From Fallopia convolvulus (taxonomy: Eukaryota; Streptophyta; Magnoliopsida; Caryophyllales; Polygonaceae): a stretch of DNA of 64,000 nt. The notes beneath the pieces were generated by a model. It was not told the origin of the DNA, searched no databases, and was given only the letters and a program-made list of their open reading frames with translations. A program made the position numbers and the translations under genes. The stretch lies in the NCBI GenBank assembly GCA_964016875.1, contig OZ024724.1, positions 38,897,786 through 38,961,785 of the forward strand, written 5' to 3'. Each line of letters opens with the position of its first letter. The stretch's first letter is position 1. Of this stretch, positions 1 to 11,916 are shown one piece after another.

Positions 1-3000
1 CGCTTCAATGATGTTTTGAGGGTAGCAGATCAACCATTATATGACGGTTCTTATGTGTCAAAGTTAGCTGCAATCAGTTCTTTTATGGAGTTAAAGACCA
101 AATACAATATGCCACAGGCTGGATATAGTGCACTTCTCCATTAAGTCAATCATGTATCGCCAAAAGCCAACAACTTTCCAAAAAATTTCTATGAGCAGAA
201 GAGGTTGACTAAAGAGTTGGGGTTGCCCCAACAAAAGATACACCATTGCCCCCAAGGTTGTATATTGTTTTGGAAGGATGATGTTGATACCACTGAGTGC
301 AAATTTTGCAATAGTCCAAGGTATCGACCTTGTTTGTCTCAAAAAAGAAAGCCAATACCTAATAAGGTGTTACGGTAATTGCCATTGATCCCAAGTTTGC
401 AGCGATTGTATGCTTTGGAGGATACAGCTTCAAAGATGTGTTTGCATGCTTTACGCCAAACAAAATAAAGGGTATATGAGTCACCCATCAGATGTTAAGG
501 CTTGGAAGCATTTTGATTGAACCTTTCCAAAGTTTGCATCAGAGATTCGTAATGTGAGATTATGTTTGTGTTCAGATGGATTTTCCCCATTTGGTAAGTT
601 TGGCAAGACATATTCGACTTGGCAGTGATTGTCACCCCTTACAACATACCTCCAGATATGTGCATGAAGGCTCCTTATTTGTTCTAAGTGCAATTGTTCC
701 AAGTCCACAAAATCCAAAGAAGCTAATATAGTAAAACCTCTATAAATGAATAGGTTGGGACCACGGTATTTTATTATTTTATAGAGATATTCATTAACAA
801 ATAAATTAATATTTATTAATTTAAAGAATTTTTTGTAGTAAGAGCTTTCAAGATGCACTATCATAGAAAATTTTACCGTGGGATTTTAGAAGACTCTGAG
901 TTAGCCAATTTAATCCATATAAGATTAATGTTTTGAATGCAATCTCGGCTTAGGCAGTTAATGTTGAATAAGAGACAATAGCAAATTATTTTCGACACTA
1001 CAAAATTCGTTTATGGGATGAAGTCTCAAGGAATTACAGTTGACACTACAAAATTTGTTTTCAACAACGCTAGAAATGTTGGATGTATTAAGAAGAATTT
1101 AGAGATGAGCCTCAAATAGACATGTTTTAAGAAAAAACAAACAATGCTTGAATCATGTTTCACTAAATTATCTTAGTTATGTCATGTAAGTTTACATAAT
1201 TATTAATTTATGATATTAATGGGACCTTATATTTATATAGTGGTTTTTTGAAAATATATTATCTTATTATCTTATCGAAATTCGTTAAAATTTACATTGG
1301 CCCAAATTAGGACCGGAGAAATTATTATCTTAGAGAGTTTATTAATTTATCGAGTATTAATTTAGAGGTTTTTACTGTAGATATTGTATGCAACCATTGA
1401 TTGATGAGCTGCTTTTGTTGTGGAGAGAGGGTGTGCCAACATTGGATGTTTCTATGGAAAAACATTTACGATGAGTGCAGCTCTTATATGGACAATGAAT
1501 GATTTCCCTGTGTATGGCATGTTATCTGGGTGGAGTACTGTTGGTATTTATTCTTGTCCTCATTGCATGGAGAACACAAAAGCCTTTCGTTTACAACATG
1601 GACGGAAGGCTTCATGGTTTGATTGTCATTGGTGCTTGTTGGAATTAGAGCACCCATTCCGTATTTATCAAGTCAAGAAATGTGGGAACGTGTTCAAGGT
1701 TTGCCGACCGCCATGGAGTCTCCACATGAATATCCAGATGGCTATGGTGAAACTCATAAGTTCACAAAGAAAAGCATTTTCTGGACGCTTGCTTATTGGA
1801 AGAATAATTTGCTTCGACAAAACCTTGATGTCATGCATATTGAGAAAAATGTGTTTGAGAACTTGGTTAACACTGTAATGGATGTTAAGGGGAATACAAA
1901 AGACAAGATAAGCTCGAGGAAGGACATGCGCCTATATTGTAATCGCCCAGAGCTTCAGGTGGAGGATAACCATAAGGGCCCTAAACCAAAAGCAGTGTAT
2001 GCATTAGATAAAGAAAAAAACGACAACCTTGCTTAATTGGTTAAGGCGCTTGAGGTTTTCGGATGGGTATGTCTCCAATATTGGTCGGTGTGTGCAATTG
2101 CAAGAGGGTAGACTAATCGGAATGAAAAGTCATGATTGTCACGTGTTCATGCAAAGACTTCTACCAGTTGCTTTCAACGAACTTGTACATGTCGGTGTGG
2201 GGGGCCATTGACAGAATTGAGCTTATTTTTCCAATCATTATGTTCATCCACACTTGAGATGAAGTGTGTTGAAGATTTAGAACGCGTTGCACCTCTTATA
2301 TTGTGCCTGTTGGAAAGGATATTTCCAGCATCTTTCTTTGATTGTATGGAGCATTTCATTGTACATTTAGCAAAGGAGGCAAAATTAGGGGGTCCTGTAC
2401 AATACCGATGGATGTATCCACCTGAGCGCTTCTTATTCAAGTTGAATGGGAACATGATGAATCTACAAAAGATGGAGGCGACCATAGTGGAATCATATTT
2501 GTTTGAGGAGATAACGACATTCACTCGACATTATCCCCAGCCTCAAGACTTGTATAAGAGAAAGAAAACTATGTACCATGGAGGAGGAAACCAATGTCAC
2601 TCATCCTCAAAATTCCATTTTCAACCATCTGGGGCGTGCAAGCGGAAAATGTAAGGTTGTATGGATGACCAAGGGGGAGAGATTTTCACGTGGCATGGAC
2701 GTGTATCCTACTTAATTGTAGAGAGGTTGACTCTTACGTCGAGTAAGTGACTTTAACTTATATATATATACATTTCAATCCAATTAATATCCAACTTTTA
2801 ATTGTTGTTCATTTTCCCATGCAGGGAGTTTCAAAATACGGTAGGACAAGGAGATTCGACTGCTATTGCCAATTGCTTTTGTGATTGGTTTCATGATTAT
2901 GTAAGTTTAAATGCACATTGAATATCTTTGGGGTGTTATTTTCATTACATAAATATACATATAAAAGTTTCATCAACCATATTACAGGTTTTGAATAAAA

Positions 3001-3715
3001 AAAGTCCTACACCCCCCAGAAGAGGATCATGTGTTGATACATAGTTTGGCTTGGGGTCCATCCAAAAAGGTTGTGTCAGGGCTCGTATATTTCATCAATG
3101 GTTATAAATTTGAAACTTTGGAACGTGGTGAAGGCAAATTAACCATGAATATTGGTGTGTGTACAAGCTTCCAATGGTGATACACAATCTGATTTCTTCG
3201 TGTTAATAGAACAAATTTTCGAGTTTGAGTTCACCGGATTGCCATGTAAGAAGATTGTCATGTTCAAGTGTTTGTGGTTTGACCCTAATGCGAAAGTCCA
3301 TCCATAATACCATTTTCAGGAGATTAATGTGAAGAGGCGATATAACAACCATGATCCTTTTGTCTTTGCGCAACAATGCATTCAAGTATACTATGTAGAC
3401 TTCCCTTGATCACCCTAAAGCCGTGCAAATTGGAGATATGTGTATAAGGCAAAGCCTCGGGCTAGAGTTGAGCAACGATGGACAGAGAGAAAGGAGGATG
3501 AGCCAAGTGATTTAGATCCATTACAACCGGAGGAATTTGAGATTGATGGATTTGCAACATCAATTCACTCATTATTGTTACATCTTAATGATCCACTTTC
3601 TTTGCATGAAGAAGCATACGATGTTTAAAGCGATGAGGATAACTCGGACATTGCAAATGATGACGAAGAAGATGATTTTCCATCAGATTCAAGTTCCGAA
3701 AATTATGAGTGGTAA
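1..3715 (+). pseudogene. TNP2-like CACTA transposase, broken, 5'-truncated by the window edge
   Basis: TNP2 transposases cut and move CACTA elements. The remnant can be read in order across frames. At 1-360 lies the N-terminal part (NFPKNFYEQKRLTKELGL, then a CPQGC..CKFC cysteine pair). At 600-725 is TPYNIPPDMCMK. From 1384 come LIDELLLLWREGV, MNDFPVYGMLSGWST, CPHCME and HGRKASWFDCH. WTLAYWKNNLLRQNLDVMHI is at 1790-1845. A DUF4218-like part (CLLERIFPASFFDCMEH, GGPVQYRWMYPPERF) is at 2240-2560. A DUF4216-like part (VMFKCLWFDPNAKVHP, VKRRYNNHDPFVFAQQ) is at 3255-3400, followed by an acidic tail ending near 3715. Two likely introns sit at about 2743-2823 and 2900-2988. Several stops and frameshifts plus a 649-bp insertion at 729 destroy the frame. 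Confidence 0.85.
729..1377. mobile_element. Emigrant/pogo-like MITE inserted in the TNP2 gene
   Basis: The termini are inverted repeats: left TAGTAAAACCTCTATAAAT, right (minus strand) CAGTAAAAACCTCTAAAT. TA dinucleotides flank both sides (727-728 and 1378-1379). Terminus and TA target duplication match the Emigrant/Lemi (pogo-like, Tc1-mariner superfamily) MITEs of plants as I recall them. The insertion separates PSPQNPKK from MQPLIDELL, which are contiguous in TNP2 proteins. No coding capacity is seen inside its 649 bp. Confidence 0.72.
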
Positions 3716-4182
3716 TTCATCTTATCCTAGTTTAATTTATTTTATATCAACATGATTTTCCTTTTCCAAAATATGATTTGTAATTTATTTTCTACCAAGA
3801 TTATTTTTCTACTAGGAGTGAAAATTATACTAGAATGGAAAATTCATCTAGGAGGGAAAGTTCATCTAAGGAGGGAGGGAAAGTTCATCTAAGGAGGGAA
3901 ATTTAACTCGGTTGAAATTAAGGAGGGAAAAATTGAGTCATTTGGCGGGCTAGATATTTGCACTAGGAGGGAAATTTTGAGTGATTTTGGGCCCAAAATA
4001 CACCCTAAGCCCAACAATTATCACTTGTCTCATATCTGATATTGGTGCAAGCACTCTCTAACCCTAGCTCATTTGCACCGCACTTTCCCAGACGCCTCTC
4101 CCTCTCTTTGGTTCGAGCTCTCTAGATAAGGATTTGGTTCGAGCTCTTTGGAGATGTCTGGTTCGAGTTCTCTTCAGGTTCT

Positions 4183-4395
4183 CTCTCTCTCTCCCTTGAT
4201 GGCTCTCCCTCTTTGGTATTGTTTGGTTCTAAATCTGATATTGCTTGCACCCACTCTCTAACCCTTGATGTATGTTATTTGTTTTGGAATTTTGAGATTG
4301 AGAACTTGAAAGTTTGGTTCGAGATGTATCTTTGAGAACTTGAATGGTGATGTTGTGGAATTTAGGGATCTATTTTGCTTCTCCTTATGTGAAAT
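4183..4395 (+). repeat. First copy of a ~210-bp duplication inside the CACTA element
   Basis: This carries (CT)n, TTGATGGCTCTCCCTCTTTG, TTATTTGTTTTGGAATTTTG and GAGAACTTGAAAGTTTGG, followed by TGAATGGTGATGTTGTGG. The same blocks in the same order recur at 7030-7240. A Leu-free pyrimidine-rich run of about 10-bp units (TTGCTTCTCC) follows at 4500-4580. It looks like untranslated leader sequence of the second CACTA gene. Confidence 0.7.
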
Positions 4396-4859
4396 TGCTT
4401 CTCTTTGGTTCATTTTGTCGATTTTTAGGGTTCGAATTTGCATGTCTTTCATTTTTTAGAGTTGGGGTTTAATCGTTTCATGCTTTAGGAAGAAAATATT
4501 GTTTCTCCTTGCTTCTCTTTGATTCTCCTTGCTTCTCCTTGCTTGTCTTTGCTTCTCCTTGCTTCTCCTTGCTTGTCTTTCATTTTTTAGACTCGTGGTT
4601 TAATTTTTTGGTGTGTATCTATTAGAACAACTTTTCATGCTTTAGGGTTCGAAATGGTGTTGCTTGTCATGCATGTGCTCAACTCCTTATGTGAAATTGG
4701 TGTTGCTTGTCTTGCATTCACAGAAATTGGTGTTGCTTCTCCTTATGTGCATTTGGTTCTCTTTGGTCCATCTTATGTCTTTACTGCAGTTCATAACTTC
4801 ACTGTTTTTGGTATGTTGTTTTGTAGAGTTTGGTTGAATCATGCATCACCTTAGAAACA

Positions 4860-6991
4860 CAGCATGAGGACGAACCCAAAATCTTAACTGCAACTTCGCT
4901 CGTGCTCCTCGTACTTCTTCGGAGCAGATTCTTCAAAGTCCTAAGAAACCTCCTCGGTTACAACCAACCCTCCCGGTTCGTAGTAGTGCAAGATTTAAAA
5001 AAGTTGCCCAATAACAAGTTGCTCCACAACATGTCATCCCTTCTCCAATTCAAGTTCCCCGTGCTCCAAGCACTTCTTTGAAGAAAACCAAGCCTAATCT
5101 CACTCTAGCATCTTCTTCACAACAAGTTCTAATAACAGTCCAACACTTCGTCCACAACAAGTTCTCTCTAAGGAAAGGGTTCCTTCAAGAAATCCCAGCC
5201 CTAAGCTCACTCAAGCACCTCATTCACAACAAGTTCTCTCAAATCCAAGAGCTCTTGCAAAAAATCTCAGCCCTAACCCCATTCTCACACCCTCACAAGT
5301 GGATGAAGAAGACAATGAGGCATACATAGAAGAGGTCTTCGAATAAGACAATGAACAAGTTCATGAATACTACGGTGAAGATTATGGTGAAGAAGTGGAG
5401 GAAGAGCACAAGGAAGAGCAAGAGGAAGAGCTTGAGGAAGAGCTTGAGGAAGGTGAAGAACAAGCAAAGGTGAAGAAGAACAAGAGGAAGGTGAAGATGA
5501 TCAAGAAGATGAAGAGCCTACTCAACCAAAGCTGCTTATATGGATTAAAGGAGATGGAATCCGATAACCTTTCAAACTTTTTTTTATTAATTTGATTTAC
5601 ATTTTACATTTACTAATTATATCCATTTCTTTCTAGTGATTTTGAACCACACAAAGCTTCCTACTCCAAGACGGAGGAAATCGTGCATGGCCACTATAAT
5701 GGTCCATGGACAAGTATTTCTAAAGTGTCGGGCCAGTTAAGAAGATGTGGTTTGAAGAGTTCAAGGTGATGTTGCCGTTTCTTACATTTACTAATTCTAT
5801 ACATGACTTATTTTCTGCATAGTTTGACTTTGATGTCTTAAATTTAGGCTTAAAAGGGTTTTTGCCTAGTTTGACTGTGATATATTAAATTTAGGCTTAG
5901 GAAGGAGTTAAGTTTTACATGCATTGTGTATCCATCTTAAACATGGGTAATCCAACAACATTTTTTTATACTCTCTTGTTGGTAAGTGTAAAAAAGTTGT
6001 ATTGAGAGTTGAGAGAACTGATAAGTAGTGACATTTCATGTTGCTGTTTTTTGTTTAAGTTCATGTTGTTGTTGTTTGTAAACAAGTTCATGTTGCTATT
6101 TTTTGTTTAAGTACCATTTCATGTTTGTTTTTTTAAGAATCATTGATGGAGCTGTTTTTTCAAGTGTCATTTATTAGAAATTGTTGTTAGTAATGAAGTG
6201 CATTTTTAAAGACCATTTGATGTTGCTGTTTTTGTTGGATTGCTAGACCTTGCTTCAATGTGAGTGTGTCTTTTTTGTCATCAATGCAAAAAAATATTAG
6301 AGGGAATCTGATGAACTGATGCAAAAGGTCTTCTTACACCAAGCCGGAAGACATGTCACAAATATCTTTAAGAAGCATCGTGAAAACAAGACCAAACCTT
6401 CTTTGTTTCTGAGAAGAATTGGGAGAGAATGAACACCATAAGGAAAACGGATCCTAATTATGTGAGACAAGCTCAAGTGAATGCCCAAAATCAGTCATCA
6501 AAGAGGTCATTAGAGGTTGGAAATTATCGAGTAGGTTCTCGAAAGTTTACCAAATGGATGCAAGTTATGGTAAGTACATTCACTTTTCAAAATGTAAGTA
6601 AAAATGTGTTTGTTGTTTAAACATAAGTATTTAACTTGACTTTACTCTTCTTTTTTTTGCAAGAAAAAGGAGTTTGGGAGCATGCCGCTTATTTCTGAGG
6701 TGGTCAAAAAATTGTGGTTAAAGGAGGATGGGACTAGACTAGGTGAACGACCAGCTGCAATCATTGTAAGTATATTCAAGTAAAATTGTACTTTTTGTGC
6801 TTATGGTTTTGGATTCATGTTTAATTGAATTTGAGTTCATTTTGTATGATATTATGTGATTTTGATAGTTGATGTGTACAAATAGATATAGCTACTTTAA
6901 ATAGGAAATTAAATTCAAGTATGTTGCATGTTCAAAATTCAGACAAATGAATCAATAGACATGAACCTCCTAGATGAATTTTGTGCTTATG

Positions 6992-7050
<59 letters not shown>

Positions 7051-7954
7051 ATGGCTCTCCCTCTTTGGTTTTGTTTGGTTATTCTCCTCTCTATGTTATT
7101 TGTTTTGGAATTTTGGGATTGAGAACTTGAAAGTTTGGTTCGAGATGTGCGTTTGAGAACTTGAATGGTGATGTTGTGGATTTGTCGATATTTAGGGTTC
7201 TCTTTTGCTTCTCCTTAGGTGAATTTGCTTCTCTTTGGTTCCTTATGAATCAATAGACATGAAAACTTCAATTTCCATTTGCTAAATCCCATCAAAAATA
7301 TGCACCAGTACACAGACTCTTGCAATTGCTGCTTTTGTTAATGTTGTTATTTGGTGTTGCAGAAAAAAAAATCCCATAAAAAATATGCATAAATTTGATG
7401 GTGTTGTTTTTGTTGGAGTGATAGACCTTGATTTCTCTCAATTGCTTTTTGTTTTCTTCTTGCTTCATTTTCTTCTTCTTGCTTGATTTGTTGATTTGTA
7501 TCTATTCTTGAATTCTTGATTTGTTGATTCAAGCTCAGTCCACCTATTATTCTGCTTCATGTACTGTTTTGCATTGTTTTTTAGGTTGAATTTGAATGCC
7601 TTGTGGCTGCTTAAGCATGGGGATGGACCAATCTCAAGTGCTAGGGTGATCGAGCTATGGATTAAAGCTTGTGATGGCTATGCTAGTCGTAGGATTTTTG
7701 CAATGGCTGATGAAGGGGTCGCCCTCTTTCGCACGGGAATGCTCGAATCTAAGAATCATTCCCGCTCCTCCAGCCTTTTCCACACCCATCAAGTTGTTGA
7801 GCCTCTAAAGGATGAAATAAAGGAGATACAAGAGGAGATGAAGACTCTTCAAAATCAAAATGTGGAAATTCAAACCCAGAACAAGGCACTCAAAGGTATT
7901 CTTGAGCAGTTGTTTAAACACATTGGAGGCAAGATGGATAATGTCATTTCTTGA
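4860..7954 (+). pseudogene. Second CACTA gene, possibly Transposase_24 (Ptta/En/Spm)-like, degraded
   Basis: Downstream of TNP2 and on the same strand, broken exons read as follows. A Pro/Ser-rich N-terminal part (4860-5340) precedes a strongly acidic Glu-rich stretch (5380-5520). EIVHGHYNGPWTSISKVSG is at 5670-5740. VRQAQVNAQNQSSKRSLEVG then GNYRVGSRKFTKWMQV fall at 6460-6570, followed by a segment ending GTRLGERPAA near 6760. A final open segment at 7580-7954 (IELWIKACDGYASRR, then a heptad-rich coiled coil EIKEIQEEMKTLQNQNVEIQ) ends in a stop. Position, acidic region and terminal coiled coil fit the second protein of CACTA elements, which binds subterminal repeats. The family call is tentative because the core is fragmentary. 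Confidence 0.45.
6991..7240 (+). repeat. (CT)n microsatellite plus second copy of the 4183-4395 segment
   Basis: A nearly pure CT run of about 57 bp (6991-7048) leads into a direct copy of the segment at 4183-4395, sharing GATGGCTCTCCCTCTTTGG and GAGAACTTGAAAGTTTGG. Unequal slippage or an internal rearrangement of the CACTA element is the likely cause. Confidence 0.8.
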
Positions 7955-8211
7955 CTTTCTTTCAAGTGGTTGGTTGTTTTACCTCTCTCTAAATTGTCTT
8001 TCTTGTGAATTGTATTTGTTGGTGGATTGCTTTTTGGATAGTTTCTTGTGTTGGATATTTTGGATGTTGTATTGTGGATACTTTGGATGGTTGTTGTGCA
8101 CTAATGCTTGTGCTGGATTGTTTAGCTATAATGTTCTTTTTTTATTAGCATGTTGTTTACCTAGTTGCACTTGCTAGTGCTGTTTTTTTTTATTAGCAGG
8201 TTCTAGCTAAT

Positions 8212-8916
8212 TGCATTATGATAATGCAGTTGGTGCATTATGATACTGCAATTGGTGCATTATGATAATGCAATTGATGCATATATTATGGCATATTTCC
8301 CAATTATTTTTTCGTTAATGCTTATTTATTTGACCACAAAATTTGAAACCAAATGTTTTTAAAGCCAATTTCAAGGTTAAATAGCCATAGCTTTTGCCAC
8401 CAAATGGATTCAATGCAAATGTCAAGGCTAATTGGCCACAGATATCCTACCAAATGCATTCAGTGCAAATGTTAAGGCTAAAAGGCCACGGATTTTCCCA
8501 CTAAATAGATTCATTGCAAATTTCAAGGCTAATGGCCAAGAATTAGGGGCGATAATGAGTTCAAATTCGACTCGAATTTAGATACAAAATACATTTGTAG
8601 CTAAAATTTGATGGTGATGCACTCAAAACCAACCACGAAATTCAATTCTGGCTAATATGGCTGAACGTGACTTTCGTGGTCGATAGCCACACATTTAGCA
8701 ATGAACTAGTTTGCGACTATTATTTGCAGCTATATAGCCACAAAACTAGAATTTTGTGGTTCTTTTCTAGAGTGATATTTAGCCTCGCCGTTTTAGCCCC
8801 AAGGAACCTTTCGTAGGGCAATCCATTGGGGATGTTGTGGCTAACGTAATTTCGTGGTTATTTTTGTGGCTAAGTCGTGGCTATTTTCCTGACTACAGAC
8901 ACGTTTTCTAGCAATG
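8212..8916 (+). repeat. CACTA 3' subterminal repeat region
   Basis: Three units of about 24 bp around TTGGTGCATTATGATAATGC (8212-8283) come first. About three units of about 51 bp follow (8402-8550; AAATG.ATTCA.TGCAAATGT then CAAGGCTAA..GGCCAC). Dispersed GCCACGA/GTGGCTA motifs run from 8640 to 8890. CACTA elements typically carry such arrays next to their ends as transposase-binding sites. Their role here is inferred. Confidence 0.6.
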
Positions 8917-9125
8917 TATACCTCAGAAACATGGACTCTAAGATTCAAAGATCACATCTTTAAACAATGGTCACAACACTCTTTTTGTAGCCACTATTCC
9001 CTAAGACTTCGTAGATTGTGATTCCTTCACTTGGAACTTCAATGGCTTCATCTTCCTTCTTCAATGTCCTATTAAGAAACATCCAAAGGCTCCTTAAAGT
9101 CACAACTTCTCTTCTTCAATGAAGT

Positions 9126-9166
<41 letters not shown>

Positions 9167-9224
9167 AAGTACTTCAAGCGGTTCAATAAAACCCTAGGTT
9201 TCTAGATTTCTATTCATATTTGTA
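8917..9224. other. Non-coding flank of the CACTA element
   Basis: I see no gene. A (CT)n run at 9131-9161 is the only structured sequence. The rest is low-complexity plant intergenic DNA. Confidence 0.6.
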
Positions 9225-9462
9225 CAGAGTATTAGATCTGATATTATATGGATTTGACTAATGTGTGCTCATGGGCACACAATAACAATATTAGTTTTGG
9301 AAATTATTTCAAAAGTATTTCCTAAATTAGTGTTAATGAACCCTTTCAAAAAAAAATCAAAATTAACAAATAATATCCAGATTTACCAAGATTAGAATTC
9401 TTTTTGTTTGCCTATGGGCACACATTAGAAAATCCGATATTATATTATCATCCTTGCCACGA
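9225..9462. mobile_element. Small MITE with TIR around CTAATGTGTGC[CT]CAT[GA]GGC
   Basis: Left: CTAATGTGTGCTCATGGGCA at about 9257. Right (minus strand): CTAATGTGTGCCCATAGGCA at about 9425. The inverted homology extends outward over ATATTATATGGATTTG / ATATAATATCGGATTT, giving imperfect arms of about 45 bp. There is no coding capacity. No convincing target duplication was found, so superfamily and exact borders are open. Confidence 0.5.
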
Positions 9463-9871
9463 AATAACATATTTTTCACGTAACATCTTTCCATAAACTG
9501 AATTACACAATAATATCTTCAAACAAGATCTTATCTTTTCTTCCAACTCCTTGAGCCACAAGCAAACTCCAAATCCATAAGATATTATCCCAAAAACATT
9601 ATCATCCTTTCAAAGATAATAACAACTGAATCCATTAGTGAAAACATGCCCTTGAGATAAGCAACTTGCACTTCCTTAAATAGCTTTCTTTGTGTTTCTT
9701 CCACGTGACAATTGTGTCACATTCACATTATTCCTTCGAGACTAGTGCTTCTTTCTTCTATGGTGCTTTGATTCTCTTGTTCCCATTGCCTATTGTTTAA
9801 TCTTGAAACACTTTAGCAACACATAAACCATTAAACCCTTTGACGTTTATCATCATCAAAACCAAAGAGAC
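9463..9871. other. Intergenic, no gene recognised
   Basis: This is AT-rich sequence between two small transposons. I found no protein motif or RNA gene in it. Confidence 0.5.
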
Positions 9872-10678
9872 CAATAGCAGATCCAGGCGGGGGCTTGTGG
9901 GGGCGGCCGCCTCTGCTTTCTCTCAATATATTTTTAATGTAAGTGTAAATTTATAGAGAAATTAAATAGCGTAGTGGTTAAGCCCCCTATCTTTGTGTCC
10001 CGAGTTTGAGCGCTACCCCAACATTTTTTCCCCTTTCCTGTTGTTTTTAAGTTCGGTAGTGAGTGGGCCAATGAGCTCTCTACTATGTTATCAATCATAA
10101 CATTTTTTTGGGCCTGTTACATCCCAACGCCTTTTCTTTCCCCATTTGTTCCTTTCTTTTTTTATTAAAATTAGTTAAGGCGCTTATTCTTCTAAATTTT
10201 TTTCCTTTTTTTTATTAATGAGGAGAGATAGTTAGTTAAGAAAGTGGACTAAGTTTCATTATATTTAACCGTAAATCTCTATTACATAATTTAATTAGTT
10301 GTGATTTATTAAAATTATATATTTTGGGTTGATTAAAAAGAATATAGTTACAAAAAAGGTTTATAATTTTATATGGCTATATTAAATCATGTAAAAATTG
10401 GAGTGATAAATTTAAAGGATATCATAGTATGTTTGTCTTAGTTATTTTTTCAATATTTAATGATAGTTAATATTTAATACATTTTATGTGTTTTCTAATA
10501 AATTTCATATATCAATTATAATTTATCCAAAAATAAGTAATAATTATTAATATGTTTACAACATACACTAATACACACGAACTATTAGTTTGTTAGTGTC
10601 CATTGACAACTTCCCTATGTTATTCTGTAATTTCGCCAACCCCCCCCCCCCAAAAAAAAAGTTATGGGTCTGCCGCTG
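9872..10678. mobile_element. Non-autonomous hAT-like element
   Basis: The 13-bp termini are CAATAGCAGATCC on the left and, on the minus strand, CAGCGGCAGACCC on the right. All four differences are transitions. They resemble the common plant hAT end CAGTGGCGGATCCAGG. The 8-bp flanks AAAGAGAC (9864-9871) and TAAGAGAT (10679-10686) share six central bases, as expected for an aged 8-bp hAT duplication. Inside, at 9966-10012, lies a tRNA-promoter-like segment (TAGCGTAGTGGTTAAG, later GAGTTTGAGCGC). A C10/A9 homopolymer run precedes the right end. There is no transposase gene. Confidence 0.65.
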
Positions 10679-10888
10679 TAAGAGATTGTTTTCAAGGGAA
10701 CATTTGGATTTCTGATTGTTCCCTAGTGAACCTAGTTTTCCCAACACATTCATATTATATCAAACTTTTGGTACACCTTGTGAAAAACCTTAAATCTAGG
10801 GTCATCACATGAATTTTCGGTTTCCATTTGACTAGGGTAAAATTATTTCAATTTAACTAACTTTAAACTTGGTTTCAATTTGATAATA

Positions 10889-11850
10889 CTAGTTATACTC
10901 GTTCACACGAATTAAGTATAAGTATATTTATTTTAATATAATAATACATAAAAGATAATATACTCACATATGTACGATAGTTTTCTGTTTTTAGAATCAA
11001 GTAAATTTCGAATTTTTATAAATAAATAGAGAGAAAAATTATTTAAAAAAGATAAGGTAATATAAATAAAAGTTGAAATTTTAAAAATAAAGTTGGGTCA
11101 AAGTCAATGTGGTGGCTCGAAAAAATACAACTTTACTCACATACAATAAATGTTTTAACCAAAATTTAATTGTTAAAAAATCTTTTACATCATAAATGGA
11201 TAAAAAGACATAGATAATGTAATTTTTTATCACCTTGTAATTTTTTTTTATCATAATTTGATTTAAGAAAACTTTTATAGAAATAAATATATAGATAAAG
11301 ATAATGTAATCAACTGATAATCAATTATATACTCGGAATCTATCCTAATATATATTATAGTTCATTTTATGTTAGATAGAATATGTTCAATATATATAAA
11401 TTGTGAGAATGACATGTACGAAAAATCCTATGTGGCACATGGTAAAATCATACGTGGCAAATAGCTTATATTGTGATTAAAAAAATAAATTAAATAAATT
11501 GTTATAAATAATATTCATCAATAATATTTTACCAAATATTTAATGTTTTTATGGTTTATTTTATTTTAGAAATAATTTTTTAAATTAAATAAATTATCAT
11601 ATCAAATATTTGACATAAATACTTAAGATTTAACATTAGAAAACATCTTTATTTTAGATAGAATATTTCCTAGATTAATTTTATCTTATTTCTATATTAT
11701 CCAAAAATAATAACATATATAAATTCTCTAAATAAAAAATCCTATGTGGCAAAATCCTAGATGGCTTAATGTGGTAACGACACGTAGAAAAATTCTAGGT
11801 GACGTAACGTGGTGGCTTTATTCCTTACGTCTTTTATATATATACATAGA
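10889..11850 (-). mobile_element. Non-autonomous Helitron (about 960 bp)
   Basis: On the minus strand the element begins A|TCTATGTATATATATAAAAG (11850) and ends in a hairpin ATTCGT-GTGA-ACGAGT followed by ATAACTAG|T (10889). These are the Helitron hallmarks: a 5' TC, a 3' hairpin a few bases before CTRR, insertion between A and T, and no target duplication. Interior repeats such as CCTATGTGGC/CCTAGATGGC occur at 11430-11790. No RepHel gene is present. The stem has one G-T wobble. Confidence 0.65.
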
Positions 11851-11916
11851 TTTTAATGATGTAGTGTTTAACATTTAAAAATATTATTTTAATTAAACGG
11901 TTCCATTGATGAATAA

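Larger units (their letters stand above)
1..8916 (+). mobile_element. Decayed CACTA (En/Spm) DNA transposon, left end outside the window
   Basis: The order is that of a plant CACTA element: a TNP2-type transposase (1-3715), a second gene on the same strand (about 4860-7954), then a repeat-rich subterminal region. The inferred 3' terminus at 8916 reads, on the minus strand, CATTGCTAGAAAACGTG. This resembles the CACTA-type end CACTACAAGAAAA with substitutions. Repeated motifs around CCACGA/GCCACAAA just inside it (8640-8890) fit subterminal transposase-binding repeats. The 5' end lies before position 1, so no target duplication can be checked. Both genes carry many stops and frameshifts and the element is surely inactive. 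Confidence 0.75.
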
